Assembly: GCA_900541335.1 (NCBI GenBank)
Contig: UQJC01000056.1
Span: 1 to 11,736, forward strand
Direction: 5' to 3'
Length of the DNA stretch: 11,736 nucleotides
Source of the DNA: an uncultured Prevotella sp.
GTDB taxonomy: Bacteria; Bacteroidota; Bacteroidia; Bacteroidales; Bacteroidaceae
Part shown: positions 5,719 through 11,736 of the stretch, in pieces
Layout of the letters: each line of letters opens with the position of its first letter
How positions within the stretch are numbered: the first letter of the stretch is position 1
The notes under the pieces: generated by a model
Told to the model about the DNA's origin: nothing
Seen by the model: only the letters and a program-made list of their open reading frames with translations
The model's database searches: none
Position numbers and translations under genes: made by a program

Positions 5719-7302
5719 CTACTTCATGTCGTGCGGTTGTTTCATGGAAATTTCTTCACCATCCATACCATAGAATGCGTATTGCAGATAAGCTAAATTT
5801 TGACTGGGAATAATCTTTACACCCAAGCCATACTTCATCTGCCAACGACGTTTGATGGAGAAGATTCCCTGATTGATGTACGCTGCCACAAACGGATGTA
5901 CATGCAATCGGAATTGTTTGATACCAATGTGATTGACCAACGTGTCAATCTTCGTTTCGAGCGAATCAGTAAAAAGAATACTGGGCCTAATCTTTCCGGT
6001 GCCTCCACAAGTGGGACAAGTCTCATCTACATTGACATCCATTACCGGACGCACACGCTGACGAGTAATCTGCATTAAGCCAAATTTTGATAGAGGAAGG
6101 ATGGCGTGACGGGCGCGATCCTTGCGCATATTCTCAACCATGCGCTCATATAGTTTCTGACGGTTCTCAGGCTCCTTCATATCAATGAAGTCCACTACGA
6201 TAATACCGCCCATATCGCGCAAACGTAACTGGCGCGCCAGTTCATCAGCAGCTCCCAAATTAACATCCAAGGCATTTACTTCCTGTCCTTCTGGACTCTT
6301 GGAACGATTACCGCTATTGACATCAACCACATGAAGTGCCTCCGTCTGTTCGATAATTAAATAAGCTCCATGCTTATAGGTTACAGCACGTCCTAAAGAT
6401 GTCTTAATCTGCTTCGTCACTGAGAAGTTATCAAAGATGGGCACAGCTCCTTTATAGAGCTTGACAATCTCCTTGCGTTCAGGAGCAATGAGTGAAACGT
6501 AATCACGCACCTCATTAAATACAGCCGAATCATTGACGTAAATATTCTCGTAAGAAGGATTAAAGAGATCACGTAATAACGCTACGGTGCGACTAGTTTC
6601 TTCATAAGCTATTTGTGGAAGCTTATAAGATTGCACGTGGGTCTGTCTAACCTTTTCAATTACTTTCTCCCAACGAGAAATCAAGATGCGAAGCTCAGCA
6701 TCTAATTCTGCTACGCGCTTCTTCTCAGCAACTGTTCGCACGATGACGCCAAATCCCTTCGGCTTAATGCTCTGAATCAATTGCTTTAAGCGAGCACGCT
6801 CTGCACTTGATTTTATTTTAGAGGAAACTGAAATCTTATCACCAAAAGGTTCAAGTACAAGATAACGACCAGCAAAAGTAAGCTCTGCCGTCAATCGAGG
6901 ACCTTTTGTGTTAATGGGTTCTTTGACAATCTGAACAAGTATCTCCTGCCCTACTTTCAAGGTATTTTGGATACTTCCGTCCTTATCCAGATCAGGTTGC
7001 CGTTGCACTTTGTCAAGCGGCACATTTTTCTTGCCGTCACCAGCAAGTTGAAGGTATTTTTCAACCGCATGATAGCGTGTGCCTAAGTCCAAATAATGCA
7101 AGAAAGCATCACGCTCATGTCCGACATTCACGAAGCAAGCATTCAGTCCCGGCATCAGCTTCTTTACTTTCGCCAGATAAATGTTTCCTACTGAAAAATG
7201 TTCAGTTCTTCCCTCTCGCTGATACTCTACAAGACGTTTGTCTTCGAGTAACGCAATCGAGATTTCCTTTGGAGAAACATCTACGATAACTTCGCTTGTC
7301 AT
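5719..7302 (-). CDS. rng: Ribonuclease G (RNase E/G family endoribonuclease)
   Basis: Single-strand-specific endoribonuclease acting in rRNA 5'-end maturation and mRNA decay in the cytoplasm. At 527 residues from the chosen start it resembles RNase G/CafA in length and lacks the long C-terminal scaffold of RNase E. An S1 RNA-binding domain covers about 35-145 (GNIYLAKVKKLMPGLNACFVNVG), with a charged insert near 84-112. The RNase H-like core holds the two metal-binding aspartates D327 (HVVDVNSGN) and D371 (IIVVDFIDM). The zinc-link CPTCGGTG (Cys 429 and 432) is present for subunit pairing. An upstream in-frame ATG at 7404 would add 34 residues that do not resemble the family and overlap the upstream terminator, so ATG 7302 (MTSEVIVDVS) is preferred. 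It follows the HU and COX24-domain genes on the same strand, behind a terminator, so it probably has its own promoter; I could not find a clear box. Confidence 0.95.
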   Translation of the reverse strand: MTSEVIVDVSPKEISIALLEDKRLVEYQREGRTEHFSVGNIYLAKVKKLMPGLNACFVNVGHERDAFLHYLDLGTRYHAVEKYLQLAGDGKKNVPLDKVQRQPDLDKDGSIQNTLKVGQEILVQIVKEPINTKGPRLTAELTFAGRYLVLEPFGDKISVSSKIKSSAERARLKQLIQSIKPKGFGVIVRTVAEKKRVAELDAELRILISRWEKVIEKVRQTHVQSYKLPQIAYEETSRTVALLRDLFNPSYENIYVNDSAVFNEVRDYVSLIAPERKEIVKLYKGAVPIFDNFSVTKQIKTSLGRAVTYKHGAYLIIEQTEALHVVDVNSGNRSKSPEGQEVNALDVNLGAADELARQLRLRDMGGIIVVDFIDMKEPENRQKLYERMVENMRKDRARHAILPLSKFGLMQITRQRVRPVMDVNVDETCPTCGGTGKIRPSILFTDSLETKIDTLVNHIGIKQFRLHVHPFVAAYINQGIFSIKRRWQMKYGLGVKIIPSQNLAYLQYAFYGMDGEEISMKQPHDMK

Positions 7303-7359
7303 GGTTTGATGTTTGTATTTGAATATAAACACAGTCAGAACAGATATTCCAACTGCATA

Positions 7360-7424
7360 ATTTAAAGAAAACGAGCAAACGAGAATTTGCCCCTTCCGGA
7401 ACAATTTGCGACTCGTTTACTCGT
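7360..7424 (-). terminator. Large terminator hairpin after the COX24-domain gene
   Basis: On the minus strand ACGAGTAAACGAG (7424-7412) pairs with CTCGTTTGCTCGT (7383-7371), 13 bp with one G-U, and TTTTCTTTAAATT follows, so it reads as an intrinsic terminator. It lies about 30 bp past the stop of the COX24-domain gene. The loop is unusually long, 28 bases, and holds a TTCCGGAA-type palindrome flanked by two direct copies of AATTTGC (7384-7390, 7403-7409). A-rich sequence on the far side lets the stem lengthen in both directions. Confidence 0.7.
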
Positions 7425-7452
7425 CTTTTCATGACTCTAAAAAATCGTCAGC

Positions 7453-7542
7453 TTACTTGCTCTTATGACGATTCTTACGCAGTCTTTTCTTACGCTTGTG
7501 GGTAGACATCTTGTGTCTTTTCTTTTTCTTTCCGTTAGGCAT
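7453..7542 (-). CDS. AURKAIP1/COX24-domain small basic protein (bS22/mS38-like)
   Basis: A 29-residue, extremely basic peptide (MPNGKKKKRHKMSTHKRKKR... ending NRHKSK) with 18 Lys/Arg and 4 His. Short proteins of this pattern are widely conserved in Bacteroidota and are annotated as AURKAIP1/COX24 domain-containing; the same motif is found in mitochondrial ribosomal protein mS38 and actinobacterial bS22, which lie near the decoding region of the small subunit. A ribosomal role here is inferred from that similarity. It lies 79 bp after the HU-family gene on the same strand, probably co-transcribed, and is followed by the large terminator at 7360-7424. It is easily missed because of its size. 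The start is ATG at 7542-7540, with no strong Shine-Dalgarno. Confidence 0.88.
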   Translation of the reverse strand: MPNGKKKKRHKMSTHKRKKRLRKNRHKSK

Positions 7543-7621
7543 ACCTATTACGTTTTATGGTTAATTATGTTAGTTGAATTCTTTTGTAATGAAAAATCAG
7601 AAGTACAACTTCAAGGAATTC

Positions 7622-7909
7622 TTATTTCTGATCGGCTTCCAGAATAGCATCTGCCAATTCTCTAGCAGGCTTGAATGCTGCAATGTTATGCTCCGGAATA
7701 ATCATCGTTGTATTCTTTGCAATATTGCGCGCAGTCTTGGCAGCACGATGCTTAAGATAGAAGGTACCGAAATTGCGGAAGTTGACATTTTCACCACGAA
7801 TGAGTGAATCTTTCACGGTCTCCACATACATATCGATAACCCTTGAAACTGTTTCTTTGTCAACGCCCGTTTGTTTGGCTACGGACTTGATAATTTCTAA
7901 TTTAGTCAT
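7622..7909 (-). CDS. HU/IHF-family DNA-binding protein
   Basis: A 95-residue nucleoid-associated protein, the normal HU length, which bends and compacts DNA as a dimer. The N-terminal helical pair (MTKLEIIKSVAKQTGVDKETVSRVIDMYVETVKDSL) is followed by the saddle VNFRNFGTFYLKHRAAKTARN, the DNA-gripping arm (about 55-75), and the closing AFKPARELADAI helix. In the arm the canonical RNP has Ile63 in place of the intercalating Pro, and the tip reads NTTMIIPEHN. This is common in Bacteroidota paralogues, but it suggests DNA bending may differ from E. coli HU. It has its own promoter at 8042-8049 and a leader of about 125 bases. Bacteroidota usually carry several HU-like genes, so I give no symbol. 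Confidence 0.95.
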   Translation of the reverse strand: MTKLEIIKSVAKQTGVDKETVSRVIDMYVETVKDSLIRGENVNFRNFGTFYLKHRAAKTARNIAKNTTMIIPEHNIAAFKPARELADAILEADQK

Positions 7910-7935
7910 TCCAGCTTTTGATGATTTTGTAGTTA

Positions 7936-7998
7936 CTCAATTTCAATTTGAGCCACTCAGACTGATTTTAGCTACCGTTCCCCTGCGGTTCTTGCAGG
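7936..7998 (-). promoter_or_regulatory. Two small hairpins in the HU-gene leader
   Basis: Within the predicted 5' untranslated region there are two 5-bp hairpins, each with a 7-base loop: CCTGC/GCAGG (7998-7994 with 7986-7982) and CTCAA/TTGAG (7952-7948 with 7940-7936). The second ends about 26 bases before the start codon. As DNA they are inverted repeats that a dimeric protein could bind; as RNA they could modulate translation. Neither is strong by itself. Confidence 0.35.
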
Positions 7999-8041
7999 TT
8001 CAGCACCATTCTTCCAAGTACCTCTTTGCATAAAGCGGCTG

Positions 8042-8049
8042 CAAAGATA
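8042..8049 (-). promoter_or_regulatory. HU-gene promoter -7 box
   Basis: The minus strand reads TATCTTTG, an exact match to the TAnnTTTG -7 box. A TTG at 8076-8074 lies 24 bases upstream, slightly far for the -33 element. Transcription would begin near 8035, leaving a leader of about 125 bases before the ATG at 7909. Confidence 0.7.
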
Positions 8050-8083
8050 TAATTTTCAGATGATTAAGAGAAACAATCGGTTG

Positions 8084-8161
8084 TTAAAGTTGATGAGAAT
8101 GATAGTTTCTAAGCACTTTAGAAAGCTTTTCAGCCTTCGCTTGTAACTCGCTAATCTTCAT
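8084..8161 (-). CDS. Doubtful 25-residue small ORF
   Basis: A minus-strand ATG at 8161 opens a 25-codon frame (MKISELQAKAEKLSKVLRNY...), ended by TAA, in the 225-bp gap between the rpiB stop and the HU promoter. The peptide is charged, with heptad-like Leu spacing, and could be one amphipathic helix. Against it: a stop lies only two codons upstream, no Shine-Dalgarno or clear promoter box is seen, and a 7-bp inverted repeat (8106-8112 with 8118-8124) lies within it, so the bases may be conserved for another reason. I recognise no family. Apart from this ORF and the HU promoter, I see nothing clear in the 365-bp gap. Confidence 0.2.
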   Translation of the reverse strand: MKISELQAKAEKLSKVLRNYHSHQL

Positions 8162-8274
8162 TCTTTACTCAACAAACACTGTACTGCATTTCTCACTTCC
8201 TTTCTTCTGAAAAAAAGAATACATCTTTGCCTTTAGATACTAGGTAGCTCTATTTACAACCAGGTATAACAAAA

Positions 8275-8706
8275 TCAAAGAGGAATCTTCTCTACGCGGC
8301 GAATATGACGTCCGCCTTCAAAAGCTGTCTGGAAAAACTCATCCATAATCTGGCGAGCTGTATCCGTATCTATATAACGACCTGGCATAACAAGTACATT
8401 CGCATCATTATGCAAGCGCGTCATGTGCGCAATTTCGGGAATCCAAACCAAAGCAGCACGTACGTGTTGATGCTTATTCAGCGTCATCGAAATGCCTTCT
8501 CCGCTACCGCAGATAGCGATACCTTGTTCCACTTCACCAGCTTCCATCCCGCGAGCCAAAGCATGAGCGAAATCAGGATAATCACAGCTATCGGTTGTAT
8601 AGGTACCATAATCGTGGAAAGGCATTCCCTTTTCCTCCAAATACTGCTTTACAAATTGCTTGAGTTCAAAACCAGCATGATCACTGGCAAGACCTATCTT
8701 GTGCAT
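8275..8706 (-). CDS. rpiB: Ribose-5-phosphate isomerase B
   Basis: Cytoplasmic enzyme interconverting ribose 5-phosphate and ribulose 5-phosphate in the non-oxidative pentose-phosphate pathway. The 143 residues match the RpiB/LacAB family length. Visible signatures: SDHAG at 8-12 near the start, the active-site Cys66 in AICGSGEGISM (phosphate-binding Gly-rich loop), NKHQHVRAAL, H99 in RLHNDANVL (ring opening), and GGRHIRRVEKI near the end, which binds the phosphate. The gene follows tkt by 33 bp on the same strand and is surely co-transcribed; the two enzymes act next to each other, since transketolase uses ribose 5-phosphate. No intrinsic terminator is evident past the stop. Residues mapped in E. 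coli RpiB are all conserved, so it should be active. Confidence 0.96.
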   Translation of the reverse strand: MHKIGLASDHAGFELKQFVKQYLEEKGMPFHDYGTYTTDSCDYPDFAHALARGMEAGEVEQGIAICGSGEGISMTLNKHQHVRAALVWIPEIAHMTRLHNDANVLVMPGRYIDTDTARQIMDEFFQTAFEGGRHIRRVEKIPL

Positions 8707-8739
8707 ATATTATTCTTTGAATATTTATTATTGTACAGC

Positions 8740-10764
8740 CTATGCCTGGAGATATTCGAGCACCTCACGATAGATATTCTCCGGAGTATAACCCAACTTT
8801 TCGTCCAGAACCTTATAAGGAGCGCTAAAGCCAAAGCTTTCCAAACCATGTACCTTACCATTGCTACCTACCAATCCTTCGAAAAGAACGGGCAAACCAG
8901 CCGTAAGACCAAATATTTTCTTATCCTTCGGAAGCAAAGCATCCTGATATTCCTTCGGTTGGCGACGGAAGAGGCCTTCACTCGGACAACTTACTACACG
9001 TGCCTTAATGCCATCAGCCTTCAACATCGTTGCTGTACTTGCCAAAGTACTCACCTCTGAACCTGATGCAACCAAAATTACATCAGGATTTGTTTCTGGA
9101 AGCACTTCATAAGCACCACGAGTTACACCATTGACATAATCCGTACCTGCAGGTAAATCATTTACATTCTGACGGCTGAAGATCAAAGCGGTCGGAGTAT
9201 CCATATTCTCCATAGCCATCTTCCAGCAAGCTGTTACAGCATGTACATCGCAAGGACGAAGTACGCGCACACTGTCGAGGCCACTATGATTCTTCAATTT
9301 TTCCATGAGGCGAATCTGCGCTTCTTGTTCCACAGGTTCATGCGTAGGACCATCTTCACCTACACGGAATGCATCGTGCGTCCAAACGAACTTCACAGGT
9401 ACTTCCATTAAGGCAGCCATACGAATAGCAGGCTTCATGTAATCAGAGAAGACGAAGAATGTACCCATAGCAGTAATCATACCACCATGGAGCATGATAC
9501 CAATACATACACAAGCCATTGTCAACTCAGAAACACCAGCTTGCAAGAAACCACCTGCAAAGTTAGTACGGGTAATTTCGGTCGTATGCTTCAAGAAACC
9601 ATCTGTCTTGTCTGAATTACACAAGTCAGCAGACGAAACAATCATATTGGGAACGTACTCAGACAGCAAAGACAAGCAAACAGCTGAACCGTTACGCGTC
9701 GGAGAATTAGGTTTCTGTTCTACAGTTTCCCAAGGAATTGCGGGGAGCTTACCTGCCATCCAATCATTCAGGAGTGCAGCCTTTTCAGGATTAGCTTCTT
9801 CCCATGCCTGCTCTTCAGCCTTGCGTTCAGCAACAATCTTACGAAGTTCTTCCTTGCGTGCTTCATACATTTGAGCTACTTCCGGACGAATTACAAAAGG
9901 ATTCTCAGGATCAGCACCCAAATTCTTGACCGTATTTACATAAGCATCGCCACCCAACGGAGCACCGTGCGTTTTACAATCATGCTCATAAGAAGTATTG
10001 TCTGCCTTGCGACAACCTTTACCCATCACGCAGTGACCGATAATCAAAGTAGGACGACTTTCTTCCTCCTGTGCGGCCTGCAGTGCGGCACGAATTTGTT
10101 CACAGTCATTACCATCAACTTCCAAGACGTTCCAGTTCCAAGCACGATACTTCATTCCCGTATCCTCAGAAATAACGGCAGCTGTTTCCGTTGAAAGCTG
10201 AATTTCATTGGCATCGAAGAACATAATCAGGTTATTCAGACCTAAGTGTCCAGCCATGCGACCTGCACCTTGTGAGATTTCTTCCTGTACACCACCGTCA
10301 GAGATGTAAGCATAAATCTTCTCTTTCAAGAAACCAGGGTTACCTGTGCGTGCATAAAGAGCCTTTGCTGCGATAGCTGCTCCGACAGCATACGTATGTC
10401 CCTGTCCTAAGGGGCCACTCGTGTTTTCAATACCACGTTCAGGACATACTTCGGGATGCCCCGGTGTCGGAGAACCCCATTGACGGAATTGTTTCAATTC
10501 GTCAATCGTATAATTGCCGATAAGCGCCAATTGTGAATATAGCATCGGCGACATATGACCCGGATCGAGGAAGAAGCGGTCTCTGCAACGCCAAGTAGGT
10601 GCATCAGGGTCATAATTGAGAAATTCTGAATAGAGCACATTAATAAAATCAGCACCACCCATAGCACCGCCGGGATGACCTGATTTTGCGCGTTCTACCA
10701 TACTTACAGCCAAGACACGAATGTTGTCAGCTGCAAGATTCATGAGTTCTTTTGAATGTTCCAT
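8740..10764 (-). CDS. tkt: Transketolase
   Basis: Thiamine-diphosphate enzyme that moves two-carbon ketol units between sugar phosphates, linking glycolysis with the pentose-phosphate pathway. It has 674 residues, full length. In the N-terminal TPP domain: H30 in SGHPGGAMGGA, H70 in DPGHMS, GPLGQGH at 117-123, and the metal/diphosphate motif at 155-187 (SDGG...FDANE), where the usual GDG is SDG, a form I recall from Bacteroidales homologues. THGAPLGG holds another substrate His. In the pyrimidine domain: the catalytic Glu in GVSELTM (equivalent to E. coli E411) and THDAFRVGEDGPTHEPVEQ, with the His and Asp residues that bind sugar phosphate. A third, C-terminal domain completes it (to 674). 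The ATG at 10764 fits the family N-terminus. It is the first gene of an operon with rpiB. Confidence 0.97.
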   Translation of the reverse strand: MEHSKELMNLAADNIRVLAVSMVERAKSGHPGGAMGGADFINVLYSEFLNYDPDAPTWRCRDRFFLDPGHMSPMLYSQLALIGNYTIDELKQFRQWGSPTPGHPEVCPERGIENTSGPLGQGHTYAVGAAIAAKALYARTGNPGFLKEKIYAYISDGGVQEEISQGAGRMAGHLGLNNLIMFFDANEIQLSTETAAVISEDTGMKYRAWNWNVLEVDGNDCEQIRAALQAAQEEESRPTLIIGHCVMGKGCRKADNTSYEHDCKTHGAPLGGDAYVNTVKNLGADPENPFVIRPEVAQMYEARKEELRKIVAERKAEEQAWEEANPEKAALLNDWMAGKLPAIPWETVEQKPNSPTRNGSAVCLSLLSEYVPNMIVSSADLCNSDKTDGFLKHTTEITRTNFAGGFLQAGVSELTMACVCIGIMLHGGMITAMGTFFVFSDYMKPAIRMAALMEVPVKFVWTHDAFRVGEDGPTHEPVEQEAQIRLMEKLKNHSGLDSVRVLRPCDVHAVTACWKMAMENMDTPTALIFSRQNVNDLPAGTDYVNGVTRGAYEVLPETNPDVILVASGSEVSTLASTATMLKADGIKARVVSCPSEGLFRRQPKEYQDALLPKDKKIFGLTAGLPVLFEGLVGSNGKVHGLESFGFSAPYKVLDEKLGYTPENIYREVLEYLQA

Positions 10765-10873
10765 TAGTTTGCTATATTCGATGTTGTCAAATACAAAGTA
10801 GGGGGAAGATTGGTATAGGACGTTGCCTTGAATCTATTCAGATAAATTGCAACACTGGACTACCAAGATTTGG

Positions 10874-10881
10874 CAAAGATA
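10874..10881 (-). promoter_or_regulatory. tkt-rpiB promoter -7 box
   Basis: The minus strand reads TATCTTTG, an exact Bacteroidota -7 box, identical to the HU box at 8042-8049. The -33 region (TTAAGG, in a CCTTAAGG palindrome at 10897-10904) is a poor match to TTTG. The leader would be about 100 bases. The rest of the 319-bp spacer up to pfkA holds only a 6-bp hairpin (11038-11043 with 11054-11059) and no T-tract terminator for pfkA; I see nothing else in it. Confidence 0.65.
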
Positions 10882-11083
10882 CAAAAAATCTTGTTGCCTT
10901 AAGGTGTTTGGGAGAGAGTCTACTCAAAATCACCTTTCTTGTAAGTCCTTTTCTCTTAACTTCATCACAATGGCATTGCCAACAGTTTTCATCGAAGAGC
11001 AACGCTTTCCTTACTTAGAAACACCGCAATAGCAAGCCTGTATGAAACAGAGAATACAGAAAAGTCGGAAATAGAAAGCTTCG

Positions 11084-11736
11084 TTAAATGCTCAATTCAT
11101 CAAGCACCTTGATCAACTTCTTATCCATCGGTTTGCGCTTTCCTACAGCGTCAATAAAGGGCACATACACCACTTCATTGTTCCGAACGCCGACCATTAC
11201 ATTGCGTTGTCCCTGTACCAAAGCTTCGATGGCACCAACGCCTACTTGCGAGGCCAAGATACGATCACGGGCAGAAGGACGTCCGCCACGTTGCAAGTGT
11301 CCCAAGATAGACACACGTACATCAAAGTTTGGATATTCCTTGTTCACACGTTCCGCATAGTACATTGCACCACATTTAGGGCTTTCGCTTACAATCACGA
11401 TGCAACTTTTCTTACTCTTACGGATACCGCGCTCCATAAATTCAATCAACTGGTCACTACCTGTAGAATCTTCGGGAATAATGGCCGCCTCAGCTCCTAC
11501 TGCAATCGCACTATTCTGTGCCAAGAAGCCCGCATCTCGTCCCATTACTTCAACAAAGAAGATTCGTTCATGCGAAGTCGCCGTATCACGAATTTTATCT
11601 ACACACTCAACGATAGTATTGAGAGTGGTATCGTAACCAATCGTATTATCCGTACCATACAAGTCATTGTCAATGGTTCCGGGCAAGCCAATGCATGGAA
11701 AATCGTATTCCTCAGCCAATTTCATGGCACCTGTCA
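11084..11736 (-). CDS. pfkA: ATP-dependent 6-phosphofructokinase, 3' part (partial at window edge)
   Basis: Phosphorylates fructose 6-phosphate to fructose 1,6-bisphosphate in glycolysis. About 216 C-terminal residues are in the window; the N-terminal third, with the ATP-binding GGDGS-type loop, lies beyond base 11736. The frame stays open to the edge (TGAMKLAEEYDFPCIGLPG), so the ATG at 11725 is internal. Visible signatures: PGTIDND with the catalytic Asp, where the Gly before TIDND favours ATP over pyrophosphate as donor (PPi enzymes have Lys); the MGRDAGFLA motif; AAIIPED with a substrate Glu; and GHLQRGGRPSARDR, which binds the sugar phosphate. Bacteroidales often have several pfkA-like paralogues, so the exact paralogue is uncertain. 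It ends 319 bp before tkt on the same strand. Confidence 0.94.
   Translation of the reverse strand, partial: TGAMKLAEEYDFPCIGLPGTIDNDLYGTDNTIGYDTTLNTIVECVDKIRDTATSHERIFFVEVMGRDAGFLAQNSAIAVGAEAAIIPEDSTGSDQLIEFMERGIRKSKKSCIVIVSESPKCGAMYYAERVNKEYPNFDVRVSILGHLQRGGRPSARDRILASQVGVGAIEALVQGQRNVMVGVRNNEVVYVPFIDAVGKRKPMDKKLIKVLDELSI

Noticed and set aside
7303..7404. Upstream ATG of rng adding 34 residues
   Set aside because: The extra residues do not resemble the RNase G N-terminus and the codons overlap the terminator hairpin; the family start MTSEVIVDVS at 7302 fits much better.
8305..9060. Plus-strand 251-codon frame across rpiB and tkt
   Set aside because: It is antisense to two well-supported enzymes and its composition is that of a shadow frame.
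10930..10992. A 20-codon minus-strand ORF between pfkA and tkt
   Set aside because: Too short, no promoter or ribosome-binding signal, and no known pattern; expected by chance.
1..11736. CRISPR array, insertion sequence, integrase, phage gene, tRNA or rRNA
   Set aside because: No spaced direct repeats, transposase or integrase motifs, terminal inverted repeats or RNA-gene signatures were seen in any part of the window.

Overview
The window looks like core chromosome of a member of the Bacteroidota, most likely order Bacteroidales (Bacteroides/Prevotella-like). The grounds are: -7 promoter boxes of the TAnnTTTG type (TACTTTTG, TATCTTTG), starts without clear Shine-Dalgarno sequences, a bS16 with a long Ala/Lys/Glu tail, an HU-like protein and a 29-residue COX24-domain miniprotein of the kind seen in this phylum, and a Bacteroidales-type transketolase and phosphofructokinase. 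Base composition and codon use look even throughout. I see no mobile element, phage, CRISPR, tRNA or rRNA, and no obvious new multi-gene system.

Layout, plus strand (1-5540): the C-terminal half of an ABC-F ribosome-associated ATPase (cut by the window edge); a spacer with a perfect 20-bp palindrome; an exported M13 zinc metallopeptidase; a spacer with a foldable structured element; an OPT-family oligopeptide transporter that has lost its centre and carries a TAG exactly at the deletion junction; a strong terminator; and rpsP (bS16) with its own promoter, leader hairpin and terminator.

Layout, minus strand (5640-11736, read right to left): the 3' two thirds of pfkA (cut by the window edge); a 319-bp spacer with a promoter; the tkt-rpiB operon; a 365-bp spacer with the HU promoter, a structured leader and a doubtful 25-codon ORF; an HU-family gene; a COX24/AURKAIP1-domain small basic protein; a large terminator hairpin; and rng (RNase E/G family). 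rpsP and rng converge on a pair of terminators.

How the genes work together: pfkA, tkt and rpiB belong to glycolysis and the non-oxidative pentose-phosphate pathway. The ABC-F protein, bS16, the COX24-domain protein and RNase G all concern ribosome function or RNA processing. The M13 peptidase and the OPT transporter would make a peptide-use pair (cleavage outside the cytoplasm, then uptake), but the transporter as it stands looks broken. That in-frame internal deletion is the most noteworthy observation.
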